A DNA stretch of 64,000 bases from Cetobacterium sp. NK01 (GCF_024506395.1 NZ_JANIBO010000002.1:1-64000); one strand, 5' to 3'. Shown: positions 17,931 through 27,055, numbered from the stretch's first letter. Numbers and translations: made by a program. The notes: a model not told the origin generated them from the letters alone.

Positions 17931-18363
17931 ATAGTAATATCTTTTTTAATTTTGAACCACCGCTAATTTGAACATCTGCAACAACTTTAGATATTTCGTT
18001 AGATAGATTCTCCATATTAACACTATATTTAAAAAACCAATAAAAATTATATCCAGGAGAAGATGTTATACATATTACATTTAGGTTAAAAAAATTAAAA
18101 CTATAGGTACTTAAAGTTCCAAGTTGAAAAAGAGGAACTGAAAATATATTTACTCTATTTTTTAATCTAAAAACACTAACTATTCTAGTATTAGTTATTA
18201 AAAAAGAATTAAATCGATTATCATAAACAGAATAAAGAGTTTCATCAGGATAAATAATATCTTTATTTTTAGGGTCTTTTAAAAATTGTGTGGAATTAAC
18301 TTTTACCATTCTAGTTAAAGGAATAAATAAAAACCAAAATATCATCTTAAGAGCTCTTACCAT
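17929..18363 (-). CDS. small membrane-anchored PH-domain-like protein
   Basis: A 144-residue protein from the ATG at 18363, which has GAGGTG 7 nt upstream; an ATG 18 nt further upstream lacks such a site. Residues 5-18 (LKMIFWFLFIPLTR) are hydrophobic and may anchor it. The rest is beta-rich with one helix at the end (MENLSNEISKVVADVQ), as in bacterial PH-like domains (DETLYSVYDNRFNSFLITNTRIV, then FSVPLFQLGTLSTYSF). I do not recognise a named family with certainty. It stands alone between a convergent terminator and the divergent lrgA-like gene. Confidence 0.5.
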   Translation of the reverse strand: MVRALKMIFWFLFIPLTRMVKVNSTQFLKDPKNKDIIYPDETLYSVYDNRFNSFLITNTRIVSVFRLKNRVNIFSVPLFQLGTLSTYSFNFFNLNVICITSSPGYNFYWFFKYSVNMENLSNEISKVVADVQISGGSKLKKILL

Positions 18364-18507
18364 AAAATTCACCTCGTTCAATATATGTATATCTTTTTAC
18401 TTATTTTTTAATCCAATCCTTTTGTGAATTTTTAAAAAAAATAAAGTTTTGTTGAAAAAAAGTATAATTAGTGATAGAATATAGAACTGTAGAATGAAAT
18501 ATTTTTT

Positions 18508-18558
18508 GGAGGTGATTTATTATCGTAAAGTGAAGTTTCATTTTCGATAATAAAAAGT
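18508..18558 (+). promoter_or_regulatory. hairpin between Shine-Dalgarno and lrgA-like start codon
   Basis: A strong GGAGGTGA (18508-18515) lies 43 nt before the ATG at 18559, too far for normal use. Between them TTATTATCG (18517-18525) pairs perfectly with CGATAATAA (18545-18553), with further pairing inside. If the hairpin forms, SD and ATG are separated by only about 6-7 unpaired nt. No alternative start codon follows the SD at usual distance. Confidence 0.65.
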
Positions 18559-18921
18559 ATGTTTTTAGAAATTTTAATAATTTTTGCAATAACTTATTCA
18601 GGAATACTTTTATCACAGTTTTTAGCATTACCTGTTCCAGGTACTATAGTTGGAATGTTTATACTTTTAGTTTTATTAATAACAAAATTTTTAAAAGTTA
18701 AGAATATTGAAAAAACCACAAACTTTATCTTAGGAAGTATGTTATTTTTATTTTTACCTCCTGCTGTAAAGCTTTTAAATTACATGGAAGTTCTTAAAAG
18801 TAGTTTTTTTAGAGTTGTTCTTTTGATAGTTTTAACAACAATTATTACAATGGCAATTACAGGAGTAACTGTTAATTTTCTTATTGAGAGAGGTGAAAGA
18901 AAAAATGGAACAACTAAATAA
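18559..18921 (+). CDS. CidA/LrgA-family holin-like membrane protein
   Basis: A 120-residue protein with four predicted helices and the family signature LLSQFLALPVPGTIVGM (residues 17-33) followed by FLPPAVKLLNYM. CidA/LrgA proteins act with LrgB partners in control of murein hydrolase export, cell lysis or pyruvate/metabolite transport. The start is set by the ATG after the structured leader (see the hairpin at 18508-18558). Its 3' end overlaps the LrgB-type gene by 17 nt, so the pair is translated together. No LytSR-type regulator is nearby. Confidence 0.85.
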   Translation: MFLEILIIFAITYSGILLSQFLALPVPGTIVGMFILLVLLITKFLKVKNIEKTTNFILGSMLFLFLPPAVKLLNYMEVLKSSFFRVVLLIVLTTIITMAITGVTVNFLIERGERKNGTTK

Positions 18922-19600
18922 TCCTCTATTTGGATTAACAATTAGTTTTTTAGCTTTTGAAATAGGAAAATATATTTTTGAAAAAACTAAATTTCCATTA
19001 TTTAATCCACTGTTAGTGGGAGCTGCTTTAGTTATTGGATTTCTTTATTACTTTTCAATACCTTTAGATTACTATTTAAAAGGTGGAGATATGATTGAGT
19101 TTTTCTTAATTCCTGGAACTGTGCTTTTAGCAGTACCTCTATATAAACAGCTAAACCTTTTGAAAAAATATTATATTCCCATACTTATTGGTGGATTAGT
19201 TGGAGCAGTGACAACTATAACGTCAACTATTGTATTGGCTAAAATATTAGGAATTGATAGATTACTTTTAATATCTTTTATTCCTAAATCTATAACTACT
19301 CCAATAGGGGTAGAAGTGAGTAAAAACCTTGGTGGAATTCCTGCAATTACAATTTTCTCTATAGTTTTAACAGGAATTTGTGGAAATATATTTGCAGTAA
19401 GCATTTGTAAGCTATTTAAAATAAATCACCCTGTTGCTAAAGGAGTGGCTATTGGAATATCTAGTCACGTTGGTGGAACTACTAAAGCTATGGAGATGGG
19501 AGAGGTTGAAGGTGCTATAAGTGCTCTTTCTATAGTTATTGCAGGAGTGTTAACTCTAATTTTAGCAATTTTCATTAGAAATTTTATTGCTTATATCTAG
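18905..19600 (+). CDS. lrgB: LrgB-family membrane protein
   Basis: A 231-residue partner of the upstream LrgA-like protein, with about 7-8 helices and the family stretch LLISFIPKSITTPIGVEVSKN and HVGGTTKAMEMGEVEGAIS near the C-terminus. I start at ATG 18905, which has GAGAGGTG at the right distance inside the end of the lrgA-like gene; a TTG 21 nt upstream is less likely. The two proteins form a two-gene unit typical of lysis-control or pyruvate-transport LrgAB systems. Which role applies here cannot be told from sequence. Confidence 0.88.
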   Translation: MEQLNNPLFGLTISFLAFEIGKYIFEKTKFPLFNPLLVGAALVIGFLYYFSIPLDYYLKGGDMIEFFLIPGTVLLAVPLYKQLNLLKKYYIPILIGGLVGAVTTITSTIVLAKILGIDRLLLISFIPKSITTPIGVEVSKNLGGIPAITIFSIVLTGICGNIFAVSICKLFKINHPVAKGVAIGISSHVGGTTKAMEMGEVEGAISALSIVIAGVLTLILAIFIRNFIAYI

Positions 19601-19618
19601 AAAACAATGAAAAAAATA

Positions 19619-19692
19619 TAAACTAAAGTAGTGTGAATACACTACTTTTTTTGTTTAAAGATATGAGATATGGTATAATAAAAGAAAAAATG
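19619..19692 (+). repeat. terminator-promoter module, copy 2 (orphan)
   Basis: Nearly identical to copy 1: hairpin 19625-19648, TTGTTT 19651-19656, 17-bp spacer, TATAAT 19674-19679. No ATPase gene follows; transcription from it would meet a second hairpin within about 60 nt. Confidence 0.85.
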
Positions 19693-19700
19693 TTTGTGTA

Positions 19701-19747
19701 AACCTTCAAGTTGGGATAATATTAAACTATCTAACTTGAAGGTTTTT
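19701..19747. terminator. hairpin terminator 3' of the autotransporter and of the orphan promoter
   Basis: AACCTTCAAGTT (19701-19712) pairs with AACTTGAAGGTT (19733-19744); T run on the + strand. With the promoter at 19651-19679 it would define a transcript of about 60 nt. Confidence 0.75.
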
Positions 19748-19777
19748 ATGGGAAAAAATTATTACTAAAGATATATT

Positions 19778-22700
19778 TTAGAATATATACCCTAATTTAA
19801 CACCTATAGTGACATTTTTTCTTTCTTTATTTGTTAAGTAATCTCCTTCGATTCCGTAAGTTATTCCTGAATCTCTTTGTACATCGTAAGCTAAAGTTAG
19901 CTTTAGAGATTCTTTTTCATTGTCTTTACCTAAAATTGTAAAGTTTGATGTAGAACCTTGAATTTTACCACTCATATTTTCATTATCATATCCACTTAAT
20001 CCATAAATTCCAGATAATCCAGCAGATAATTGACTAACAGTTCCTTTACTATAAAGAGTTTTACTAATGTTAAATCCCAACTCCCCATCTAAATAGTTAT
20101 AGTTTTGCTTAGCTATATCTAAAGCCAACTTCTCCTTTGATTCTTCAATACTATTTTGAATAATTAATGAGTATGATAATAGCCCTTTTGCACCAATTCT
20201 CATATCTTTAGGAAGTGGATAATCATAAATAACTCCACTATAAAGATTTAATCCATTTGTCTTAGGTTTACTTTTAAAACTTAAATCTTGGTAGTTATTT
20301 TTTAACTTTCTATTTACATCATATTCTCCATATTGAGCTCCTATTCCAGATATTATATTAAAGTTAGGAGTATATGCATATCTTCCATATCCACCTAAAT
20401 ATAGAGATTGTCCTTTTACATTTGAATTTGTTGTCACTGTATCAAGGCTATCTTTTTTTATTTCTTGGTGATTAGAAGTAGCTCCTCCAAAAATTCCACC
20501 AATTTTAAAAGAATCATTCATCTTTTTTTCATAAAGAGCATATCCTGTGTTTATATTTCCTTTAAAATCATCTTCCACATCTCTATTAGATATATATCCA
20601 CCATCTACATATGAATCTTTTTCAAAACTATTTTGAACTCCAAAAGGCAATGAAGTAAATGTATTCAACTCATTTTTAGATATTTTATTTAAATATTTGT
20701 AGATATTTCTTTTTGACATTTGGTCAGTTAACATCTTTAATTCACTTAAAGCCTCTTGTTCTCTCACACCTCCAAATACAGTTTTCTTATTTGTAGAAGT
20801 AGTTGTTTCCCAGATACTTCCAATTTTTTTAGCATCTTTAATACTTTTGTAAACTTCATTTTCTAGATTATCTAAACCTTGAACTCTATCTTTTACAACA
20901 ACTTGAACTAAAGAGTTACCATTCTCATCACTTTTATTAAGCTCTTTAATCTCGTGGACTATCGAATCTGAATCTAATTTAATTTTAGATTTTAAAAACT
21001 CTTCCCCACTAGTAGTGAAGTTTCTAACTGTTGTTTCCAAAGGTCTTCCCATATTTATAGTTGAGTCTTCATCAATTTTAGAAACTATCATTTCAATAGA
21101 AAACTTATTCTTTTCATTTAAATCTAAAACATATGCATTTGTAAACTCAATATCTTTATCAGAATCTCTAAAGGCATGTTGTATAAGATGTCCCTTATTA
21201 TCTTTAACATCTGTATCTATATCTAAAGTTAAAGAGTGGTTTCCTGATAGAGATGGATTATTTTCATCTCCTATAGCTCTTCCAACTTCTACAACAGCTA
21301 TATTTTTAAGTTTAGCATATGGTCCTAAAATTATATTTGTTCCATATTTTCCTGTAAATTGCTCTGTTATTCTAAGTTTATTATATCCTTCTCCTAAATC
21401 AATAGTTCCATCAACTCTACCCTTACCTCTAAACTCTATATTTTTAGATTCTATTTCAAGTATTAAATTTTTATCAGAAAGGATTCGATCAGTCCACTTT
21501 CTCCATATTGCCTCTTTCTCCTCGGGATTATCATCTCTCCAACTAGCAAATCCAGTGAAAAAACCATGTTCTTTTTGAATACTTTCAATCTTTTCATACT
21601 CTGCTAAGTATTTATTAAAGTCTGTTTTTTCATATTTTTTCATATTCTCATAAAGCGGAGTTACTTCAGCTAAATATTTTTCCAATGCTTTTTCAAACTC
21701 TCCACCTTTTTTAAAAGGTGTTACCCATTTAGCATTAAACTCCTCCTCTTCCATCTCACCACTTTTTAACTTCTGCTTATCAGCAGTTAATTTTTCAATA
21801 GAGTTAGAATATTTAGTTACATATTTAGATTCATCTTTTAACATATCCTCTAAACTTTTCCCCTCGTTTCCGTAGTAACTTCCCCCTGTTATTCTAAGAT
21901 TCTCTTTAGAAATACCTTTATCTTCAATATACATATTTGAATCTTTTGTATAAAAAATTTGTCCCTGCTCATTTTTAGGTTCGTAAGTATATATTTTTGT
22001 ATATACAGTTTCATTTAAAGTTTGGTCATACCCCTCTCTAATTCTAACTCCTTGTAAATTCCATAGAACTCTCCACTCCTCCTTATCATTTTTAGTAAAT
22101 AACTCACCATTTTTTAACTCTGTTTCAACACCATTCTCTTTTAATTTTTCATGGAGATATTTAGCAACTTCCTCTTTAGGTTTATCTTGAATTTTCTCTC
22201 TATAATCTTTCATAGATATATCTAAAGGATTTGCAGTATCGTAACTTTTATTTAAAGTTTTATTTATATTTGTATAAACACCTTCAATACTATATTTTTC
22301 ATTTTTATTATCTCTTATTTTTTCTACAGTTTTATTATAATCATCACTTTTTTTGAAAATAATATCTTTTACACTATTTCCATTTCCAAAGTAAAATCTC
22401 TTTTCATAGTTGTTTCCAACAAAGGGAAGTTTCTCTTTTAAAGATTTATCAATTGCATTTAACTTATTTTCTACAATATCAATTGCAGAGTGATAAGTTT
22501 CCCCTTTATAAAATCCTCTGACTCCTGTAAGTTCTAGCTTATCGTTAGCATGGGCCATTGCAACAATATCAATTCCATTATCTTTGGGACCTAAATCATG
22601 TGTACTTCCCTCTAAGTAAGCGGAATTTATACCTTTTTTTTTGTTTATTTGATCCACAACTCTTAATATATTTTCATAAGCTCCTTTTTCTATTGTTTCA

Positions 22701-22789
22701 GGAGGAATAGATATTATTGGTAAATCATTTGCATATATTTTTCCGCTCAATGCTAACAGTGCTAAAAGTAAATATTTATTTTTTTTCAT
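19778..22789 (-). CDS. autotransporter (type V secretion) protein
   Basis: A 1003-residue outer-membrane protein. A signal peptide (MKKNKYLLLALLALSGKIYA) leads to a long passenger of about 700 residues. The last 270 residues form an autotransporter beta-barrel: alternating aromatic strands, SLYLGGYGRYAYTPNFN, and the C-terminal GVKLGYIF. The middle passenger (GTIDLGEGYNKLRITEQF, then ILGPYAKLKNIAVVEV) resembles beta-helix repeats; a charged segment near 300-420 (Lys/Glu rich) may be coiled. I see no clear protease triad. It lies 14 nt downstream of the TonB receptor gene, so the two are probably one operon. The passenger's function is unknown. Confidence 0.85.
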   Translation of the reverse strand: MKKNKYLLLALLALSGKIYANDLPIISIPPETIEKGAYENILRVVDQINKKKGINSAYLEGSTHDLGPKDNGIDIVAMAHANDKLELTGVRGFYKGETYHSAIDIVENKLNAIDKSLKEKLPFVGNNYEKRFYFGNGNSVKDIIFKKSDDYNKTVEKIRDNKNEKYSIEGVYTNINKTLNKSYDTANPLDISMKDYREKIQDKPKEEVAKYLHEKLKENGVETELKNGELFTKNDKEEWRVLWNLQGVRIREGYDQTLNETVYTKIYTYEPKNEQGQIFYTKDSNMYIEDKGISKENLRITGGSYYGNEGKSLEDMLKDESKYVTKYSNSIEKLTADKQKLKSGEMEEEEFNAKWVTPFKKGGEFEKALEKYLAEVTPLYENMKKYEKTDFNKYLAEYEKIESIQKEHGFFTGFASWRDDNPEEKEAIWRKWTDRILSDKNLILEIESKNIEFRGKGRVDGTIDLGEGYNKLRITEQFTGKYGTNIILGPYAKLKNIAVVEVGRAIGDENNPSLSGNHSLTLDIDTDVKDNKGHLIQHAFRDSDKDIEFTNAYVLDLNEKNKFSIEMIVSKIDEDSTINMGRPLETTVRNFTTSGEEFLKSKIKLDSDSIVHEIKELNKSDENGNSLVQVVVKDRVQGLDNLENEVYKSIKDAKKIGSIWETTTSTNKKTVFGGVREQEALSELKMLTDQMSKRNIYKYLNKISKNELNTFTSLPFGVQNSFEKDSYVDGGYISNRDVEDDFKGNINTGYALYEKKMNDSFKIGGIFGGATSNHQEIKKDSLDTVTTNSNVKGQSLYLGGYGRYAYTPNFNIISGIGAQYGEYDVNRKLKNNYQDLSFKSKPKTNGLNLYSGVIYDYPLPKDMRIGAKGLLSYSLIIQNSIEESKEKLALDIAKQNYNYLDGELGFNISKTLYSKGTVSQLSAGLSGIYGLSGYDNENMSGKIQGSTSNFTILGKDNEKESLKLTLAYDVQRDSGITYGIEGDYLTNKERKNVTIGVKLGYIF

Positions 22790-22803
22790 CTTTAATCTCT
22801 CCT

Positions 22804-25029
22804 TTAAAATTTAACATTTAATCCTATATAGTAGTTTCTCTCTGGTGCAGGAACTGCTTCAATACTTGTTTCTCTCAAGTTATATTTAGTAGAAGCTAAG
22901 TTTTTAATACCAGCTCTAACTGATGAATACTCATCTAATTTATATGTAACTCCCACATCTAAAACACCATAACCATCAATTTTATAACTAAAGCTTTTAT
23001 CCTCTTCACTCATCTCTCTTCCCTCTTTGCTACTTATATAGGTATAGGTTCCGTTTAAAGATAGATTATCTGTTAAGCTATACTTTGTTCCTAATGTAAG
23101 CTTTACCTTTGGAACTAAAGGAACTTTATCTCCTTTTTTAATTTGAGCTTTTTCATTTCCTTTTAGAGTTTTAGCATCTATAAAAGTTAAAGACTCATTA
23201 AAGGTAAACTTCCCTAAGTATTGCTCTGTTTCTGCTTCTAAACCAAGTCTTCTTGTTTTTCCAATGTTTTTATATTGCCATCTTTTTATAGCTGGATTAG
23301 TAACTCCAGATTGAATTAATACAATCTCATTATCTGTATCTGTTGCAAAGAAAGTTAAACTAACATATGAATCATAGATATAATCTCTAACTCCTAACTC
23401 TATAGTATTTGTAGTTTCAGCTTTTAAATGATTATCCACATATATAGAGGATACATTAACATTAGGTGGAACAAAGAAACCTACACTTTTATCAGAAGCC
23501 AATTTTTTGTCATGAATTTTATCTGTTAATTGAGATGGAAAAGGAGTTATAAAACCTCGTTCATATCTTGTATAGAAATTTCCAGTATCTCTATATTTAT
23601 ATAAAAGTCCTAACTCACCAGCATAGTTTTCCATTTTTCTATCAGTTTCTATAGTTTGAATTTTAGGATTAATTAATGGCATCTCATTAGGACCATTAAT
23701 TCTGCTTCCAGTATACTCTGTGTACTCTCCTCTTACTCCAGTTGTAAGATCAAGTTTATTTGTAAGATTATATTTATTAAAGGCATATATTCCGTGGGAC
23801 TCTTTAGTTAAGTTGATTTTAACTTTATTTGTAACAGCTTTTCGATCTTCTGGAGATAGAGCTACATACATTCCATACTCGTTATAATATGTTTTTAAAA
23901 TTTCAGAAGTAACATTAGAATCTCTTTTTACATTGGCTTTTGTATAATCATATCCTAAAATTAACTCCCCTTTGTCATACTCATATTTAGTCTTAAGTTT
24001 AATTCCATTTTTTTCCTCTTTAAACTTTGCACTCATAAGAGATTTAACATCATAAAAATTATAATAGGATCTCACATCAGAGTATTTTCTAGAAGATAAC
24101 TCTATTAGTATGTCATCGACACTTTCTGTAGATATATCTCTTTCCTGTTTTTGATTGAAAAAAGATGCTCCAAAGAGTAGTTTATCTGTAGCTCTGTATT
24201 CGTAATCAAAAACATTACTTTCAGATTTTGTATCTACATCTAAGTTTAAACCAGGAGCTCTTCTGTTTATTTCTAATATTTTTTTACTAACTTCATTTGT
24301 TCCATTATCTTTTTCATTACCTCTTCTACCTTGATAACGAATTTTATGTTTATCACTTATTTTATAATCAAACCCTCCTAAGAAGATTTTGTTTTCTTTT
24401 TCCTCATCCTCTCGATACCCTTCGCTATTACTATAGTTAAATCCATAGTTTACATATAGATCTTTTGTGACGTTGTATCCACCTGCAAATCCTAAATCTC
24501 TATCGTCAAACGAGCCGTAATTTAGATCCATAAAGAAGTTATTTTTTGTGGCATTGGAGTTTGTAGAAATGTTTATAACTCCACCAACAGTTCCACTTCC
24601 ATATAGAGTTGCTCCACCACCTGGGATTATCTCAATTTTTTTTATACTTTCAACAGGGATAGAGTTAATGGGTAAACTAGCCATTGATTCCTCTGTTGGG
24701 TTAATAGAGATACCATCTACCATAACTTTAACTCTACTCAGAGATTTCTCTCCACTTCCTCTCATGTCTATTCTAGGGCCAAAAGCTGTATTTTGTACGA
24801 TAACTCCAGGAGCTTCCCTTAGTATAGCTTCAACGTTTTCATATTTTTTTTCTTGTATCTTTTCCTGAGTAATGATTGTTGTATTTTTAGATTCCACAAC
24901 ATTAAATATAGAACCCCCACTTCTAGTGTTATCTGTTATATGAGAGGTTTGTAATTCAACCGCTCCTATATCATCTGAATATGAGTTTGCACAAAATGCT
25001 AAACACATAACAAATAGATATTTTTTCAT
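22804..25029 (-). CDS. TonB-dependent outer-membrane receptor
   Basis: A 741-residue receptor for siderophore, heme or cobalamin-like ligands. A signal peptide ends near SYSDD; the plug domain spans residues about 45-150 with the signatures VEAILREAPGVIVQN, GPRIDMRGSGEKS and IEIIPGGGATLYGSGTVGG. A 22-strand barrel follows and ends in YYIGLNVKF with a C-terminal Phe. It is co-transcribed with the autotransporter gene. A 16-bp-arm palindrome lies just upstream of the start and may bind a regulator. No TonB/ExbBD or ABC genes are nearby, so the ligand stays open. Confidence 0.92.
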   Translation of the reverse strand: MKKYLFVMCLAFCANSYSDDIGAVELQTSHITDNTRSGGSIFNVVESKNTTIITQEKIQEKKYENVEAILREAPGVIVQNTAFGPRIDMRGSGEKSLSRVKVMVDGISINPTEESMASLPINSIPVESIKKIEIIPGGGATLYGSGTVGGVINISTNSNATKNNFFMDLNYGSFDDRDLGFAGGYNVTKDLYVNYGFNYSNSEGYREDEEKENKIFLGGFDYKISDKHKIRYQGRRGNEKDNGTNEVSKKILEINRRAPGLNLDVDTKSESNVFDYEYRATDKLLFGASFFNQKQERDISTESVDDILIELSSRKYSDVRSYYNFYDVKSLMSAKFKEEKNGIKLKTKYEYDKGELILGYDYTKANVKRDSNVTSEILKTYYNEYGMYVALSPEDRKAVTNKVKINLTKESHGIYAFNKYNLTNKLDLTTGVRGEYTEYTGSRINGPNEMPLINPKIQTIETDRKMENYAGELGLLYKYRDTGNFYTRYERGFITPFPSQLTDKIHDKKLASDKSVGFFVPPNVNVSSIYVDNHLKAETTNTIELGVRDYIYDSYVSLTFFATDTDNEIVLIQSGVTNPAIKRWQYKNIGKTRRLGLEAETEQYLGKFTFNESLTFIDAKTLKGNEKAQIKKGDKVPLVPKVKLTLGTKYSLTDNLSLNGTYTYISSKEGREMSEEDKSFSYKIDGYGVLDVGVTYKLDEYSSVRAGIKNLASTKYNLRETSIEAVPAPERNYYIGLNVKF

Positions 25030-25049
25030 TTAAATCCCTCCACTATATC

Positions 25050-25088
25050 ATTTTACAAATATTTTAATAATCAAAATATTTGTAAAAT
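25050..25088. promoter_or_regulatory. perfect palindrome upstream of the TonB receptor
   Basis: ATTTTACAAATATTTT (25050-25065) and AAAATATTTGTAAAAT (25073-25088) are exact inverted repeats around a 7-nt spacer, 20-60 nt upstream of the receptor start. It could be an operator (Fur-like or other) or a 5'-UTR hairpin; no T run follows, so a terminator is less likely. Confidence 0.55.
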
Positions 25089-25188
25089 AATTATAAAGTA
25101 AAAACATAGAAAATTATTTTTTATAACATGAAAAGTTGAATTTTTTACATGAATTATTGTTTGAAAATATATTGTAAATGTATCTATA

Positions 25189-25262
25189 AATTAAAGTAAT
25201 GTGAATGCACTACTTTTTTTGTTTAAAAATATAAGGTATGGTATAATATAAGAAAAAATATA
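25189..25262 (+). repeat. terminator-promoter module, copy 3
   Basis: Third copy, with hairpin arms slightly decayed (AAAGTAATGT / GCACTACTTT, 25193-25216). TTGTTT 25219-25224 and TATAAT 25242-25247 with 17-bp spacing are intact and drive the second AAA-ATPase-like gene. Confidence 0.85.
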
Positions 25263-25285
25263 TGTGAAAAAGGACGGTGGAAGTC

Positions 25286-26938
25286 GTGAGTAAAAAGAGA
25301 TTGCCAATAGGTGTAACTGACTTTAAAAAAATAATAGAAGGTAACTACTATTATGTTGATAAAACAAACTTTATAGCAGAGATATTGGAGAAAAAAGCAG
25401 AGGCCACACTAATAACAAGACCTAGACGTTTTGGTAAAACACTTAGCATGACAACACTAAAATACTTTTTAGATATAAAAAATGGTGAAGAAAATAGAAA
25501 ACTTTTTAAAGATTTAAATATAGAGAGTACTGAATATATGCATGAGCAGGGAAAATATCCAGTGATATATTTAACTTTGAAAGACTGTGAGGGAGAAAAT
25601 TACTCAGAGTTTTTAGAGGAGTTTAAAGATATAATTGTAAATTTATATGAAGAGCATAAAGAGTTAAAAGAGATATTAGATGAAATTGATTTGGAGAAAT
25701 ATGAATCTATACAGAAAAGAAAGGATAGTGCAAGATATAAAAAGTCTTTGGACTATTTAGCGAAATTATATTATAGATATACAGGTTTAAAGCCGGTGAT
25801 ATTAATAGACGAATACGATGCACCAATGATAAAAGCAAATGAGCATGGATATTATGAAGAGATAAAAGATTTTATTGGTGGATTTTATGGAAGCGCACTA
25901 AAAGATGGTGTTACAGCTTTTTCAGTGATAACAGGAATACTAAGAGTTGCAAAAGAATCTATATTTTCAACACTAAATAACTTAAAAGTAAGTACAATAT
26001 TAAGCGAAGACTATTTATACTTTGGAATGGAAGAGTGGGAAGTGGAAGAGGCACTGAAATATTATGACCTTGAGACAACTTTAGAGGACACAAAACTTTG
26101 GTATAACGGTTATCTTTTTGGAACTAAAAAAGTGTATAATCCATGGAGCATACTAAATCATTGTGACACTGGAAAATTACAAAGTTATTGGGTGAATACA
26201 AGTGCGAATAAACTAATAATGGAGATACTAGAAAAAAGTGATGAAAAAATCAATGATATATTTTATGATCTATTAAATGGAAAGAAAGTCTCGACATTAT
26301 TAAATGACTATATGATATTTGGTGAAGAGTACAGCGATAGTACTGTGCTGTATTTAATGTTTTCAGCAGGTTACTTAACAATAGATGGTATGTCAGAAGA
26401 ATGGGAAGATGAATACTATATCCGAATACCAAACTATGAAGTAAAAAAATATTTTAAACTAACATTTATAGATATAATTGGAAAAAATAGTAAAAATAGT
26501 TTTTCTGATTTGGAAAAAGCTTTGGTAGCAGGAAAAGTTAAAGGGATAAGTTCTGTGGAAGAAAAAATTAATAAAATGTTTAGATCTAGTATGAGTTACC
26601 ACGATGGAGATAAACAGGAGAAGTTTTATCATAATTTAGTTTTAGGAATGCTAATAGGGTTAGATAGATATTTTCATGTATTATCAAATAGAGAAGAGGG
26701 ACTTGGAAGGTATGACTTAGCCTTAGAACCAAAGGATAAAAATGGTTATGGATATATATTTGAGTTTAAGGTGGCCAAGAGTTCAAGTGAAGAGGATATG
26801 GATTTAGCTGGAGAGGTAGCGCTGGATCAAATAGATAAAAAAATGTATGAAACAGGAATGAGAGATAGAGGAATCAATAAAATAGTAAAACTAGGAATGG
26901 TTTTTAGTGGAAAAAGTTTAAGGTTTTATGAAGGGTAA
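25286..26938 (+). CDS. AAA-ATPase-like / PD-(D/E)XK nuclease-superfamily protein, second copy
   Basis: About 550 residues and clearly homologous to 16230-17837 (LPIGVTDFKKIIEGNYYYVD; Walker A RPRRFGKTLSMT; Walker B VILIDEYDAPMIK; C-terminal RYDLALEPKDK and IFEFKV). I choose GTG 25286, which has GGTGGA at 5-nt spacing; the in-frame GTG at 25277 is poorly placed. Relative to copy 1 it carries an insertion of about 20 residues between Walker A and B. Its role is unknown; the recurring promoter module suggests that the gene travels with its own regulatory DNA. Confidence 0.85.
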   Translation: MSKKRLPIGVTDFKKIIEGNYYYVDKTNFIAEILEKKAEATLITRPRRFGKTLSMTTLKYFLDIKNGEENRKLFKDLNIESTEYMHEQGKYPVIYLTLKDCEGENYSEFLEEFKDIIVNLYEEHKELKEILDEIDLEKYESIQKRKDSARYKKSLDYLAKLYYRYTGLKPVILIDEYDAPMIKANEHGYYEEIKDFIGGFYGSALKDGVTAFSVITGILRVAKESIFSTLNNLKVSTILSEDYLYFGMEEWEVEEALKYYDLETTLEDTKLWYNGYLFGTKKVYNPWSILNHCDTGKLQSYWVNTSANKLIMEILEKSDEKINDIFYDLLNGKKVSTLLNDYMIFGEEYSDSTVLYLMFSAGYLTIDGMSEEWEDEYYIRIPNYEVKKYFKLTFIDIIGKNSKNSFSDLEKALVAGKVKGISSVEEKINKMFRSSMSYHDGDKQEKFYHNLVLGMLIGLDRYFHVLSNREEGLGRYDLALEPKDKNGYGYIFEFKVAKSSSEEDMDLAGEVALDQIDKKMYETGMRDRGINKIVKLGMVFSGKSLRFYEG

Positions 26939-26991
26939 AGAAGGAATAAAATATATAGATACAATATTTTTACAGCTGCTGAACTAAAAAC

Positions 26992-27020
26992 TTGTTTTAA
27001 TGTGAAAAAAGTGTTATTAT
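26992..27020 (+). promoter_or_regulatory. promoter of the flavoprotein gene
   Basis: TTGTTT (26992-26997), 17-bp spacer, TATTAT (27015-27020), followed by AGGGGGAC and ATG 27056. Confidence 0.55.
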
Positions 27021-27055
27021 ATATCGAAAAACACACACAGGGGGACAAACAACAA

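Noticed and set aside
21015-21578. 187-codon + strand ORF opposite the autotransporter
   Set aside because: Antisense shadow of the reverse-strand autotransporter; low-complexity Ser/Phe content typical of reversed AT-rich coding DNA.
25050-25088. Rho-independent terminator upstream of the TonB receptor
   Set aside because: The arms are AT-only and no T run follows on either strand at the right place; operator or UTR hairpin is more likely.
16230-26938. Composite transposon bounded by the repeated 75-bp modules
   Set aside because: The modules are direct promoter/terminator units with no transposase, no terminal inverted repeats and no target duplication visible.
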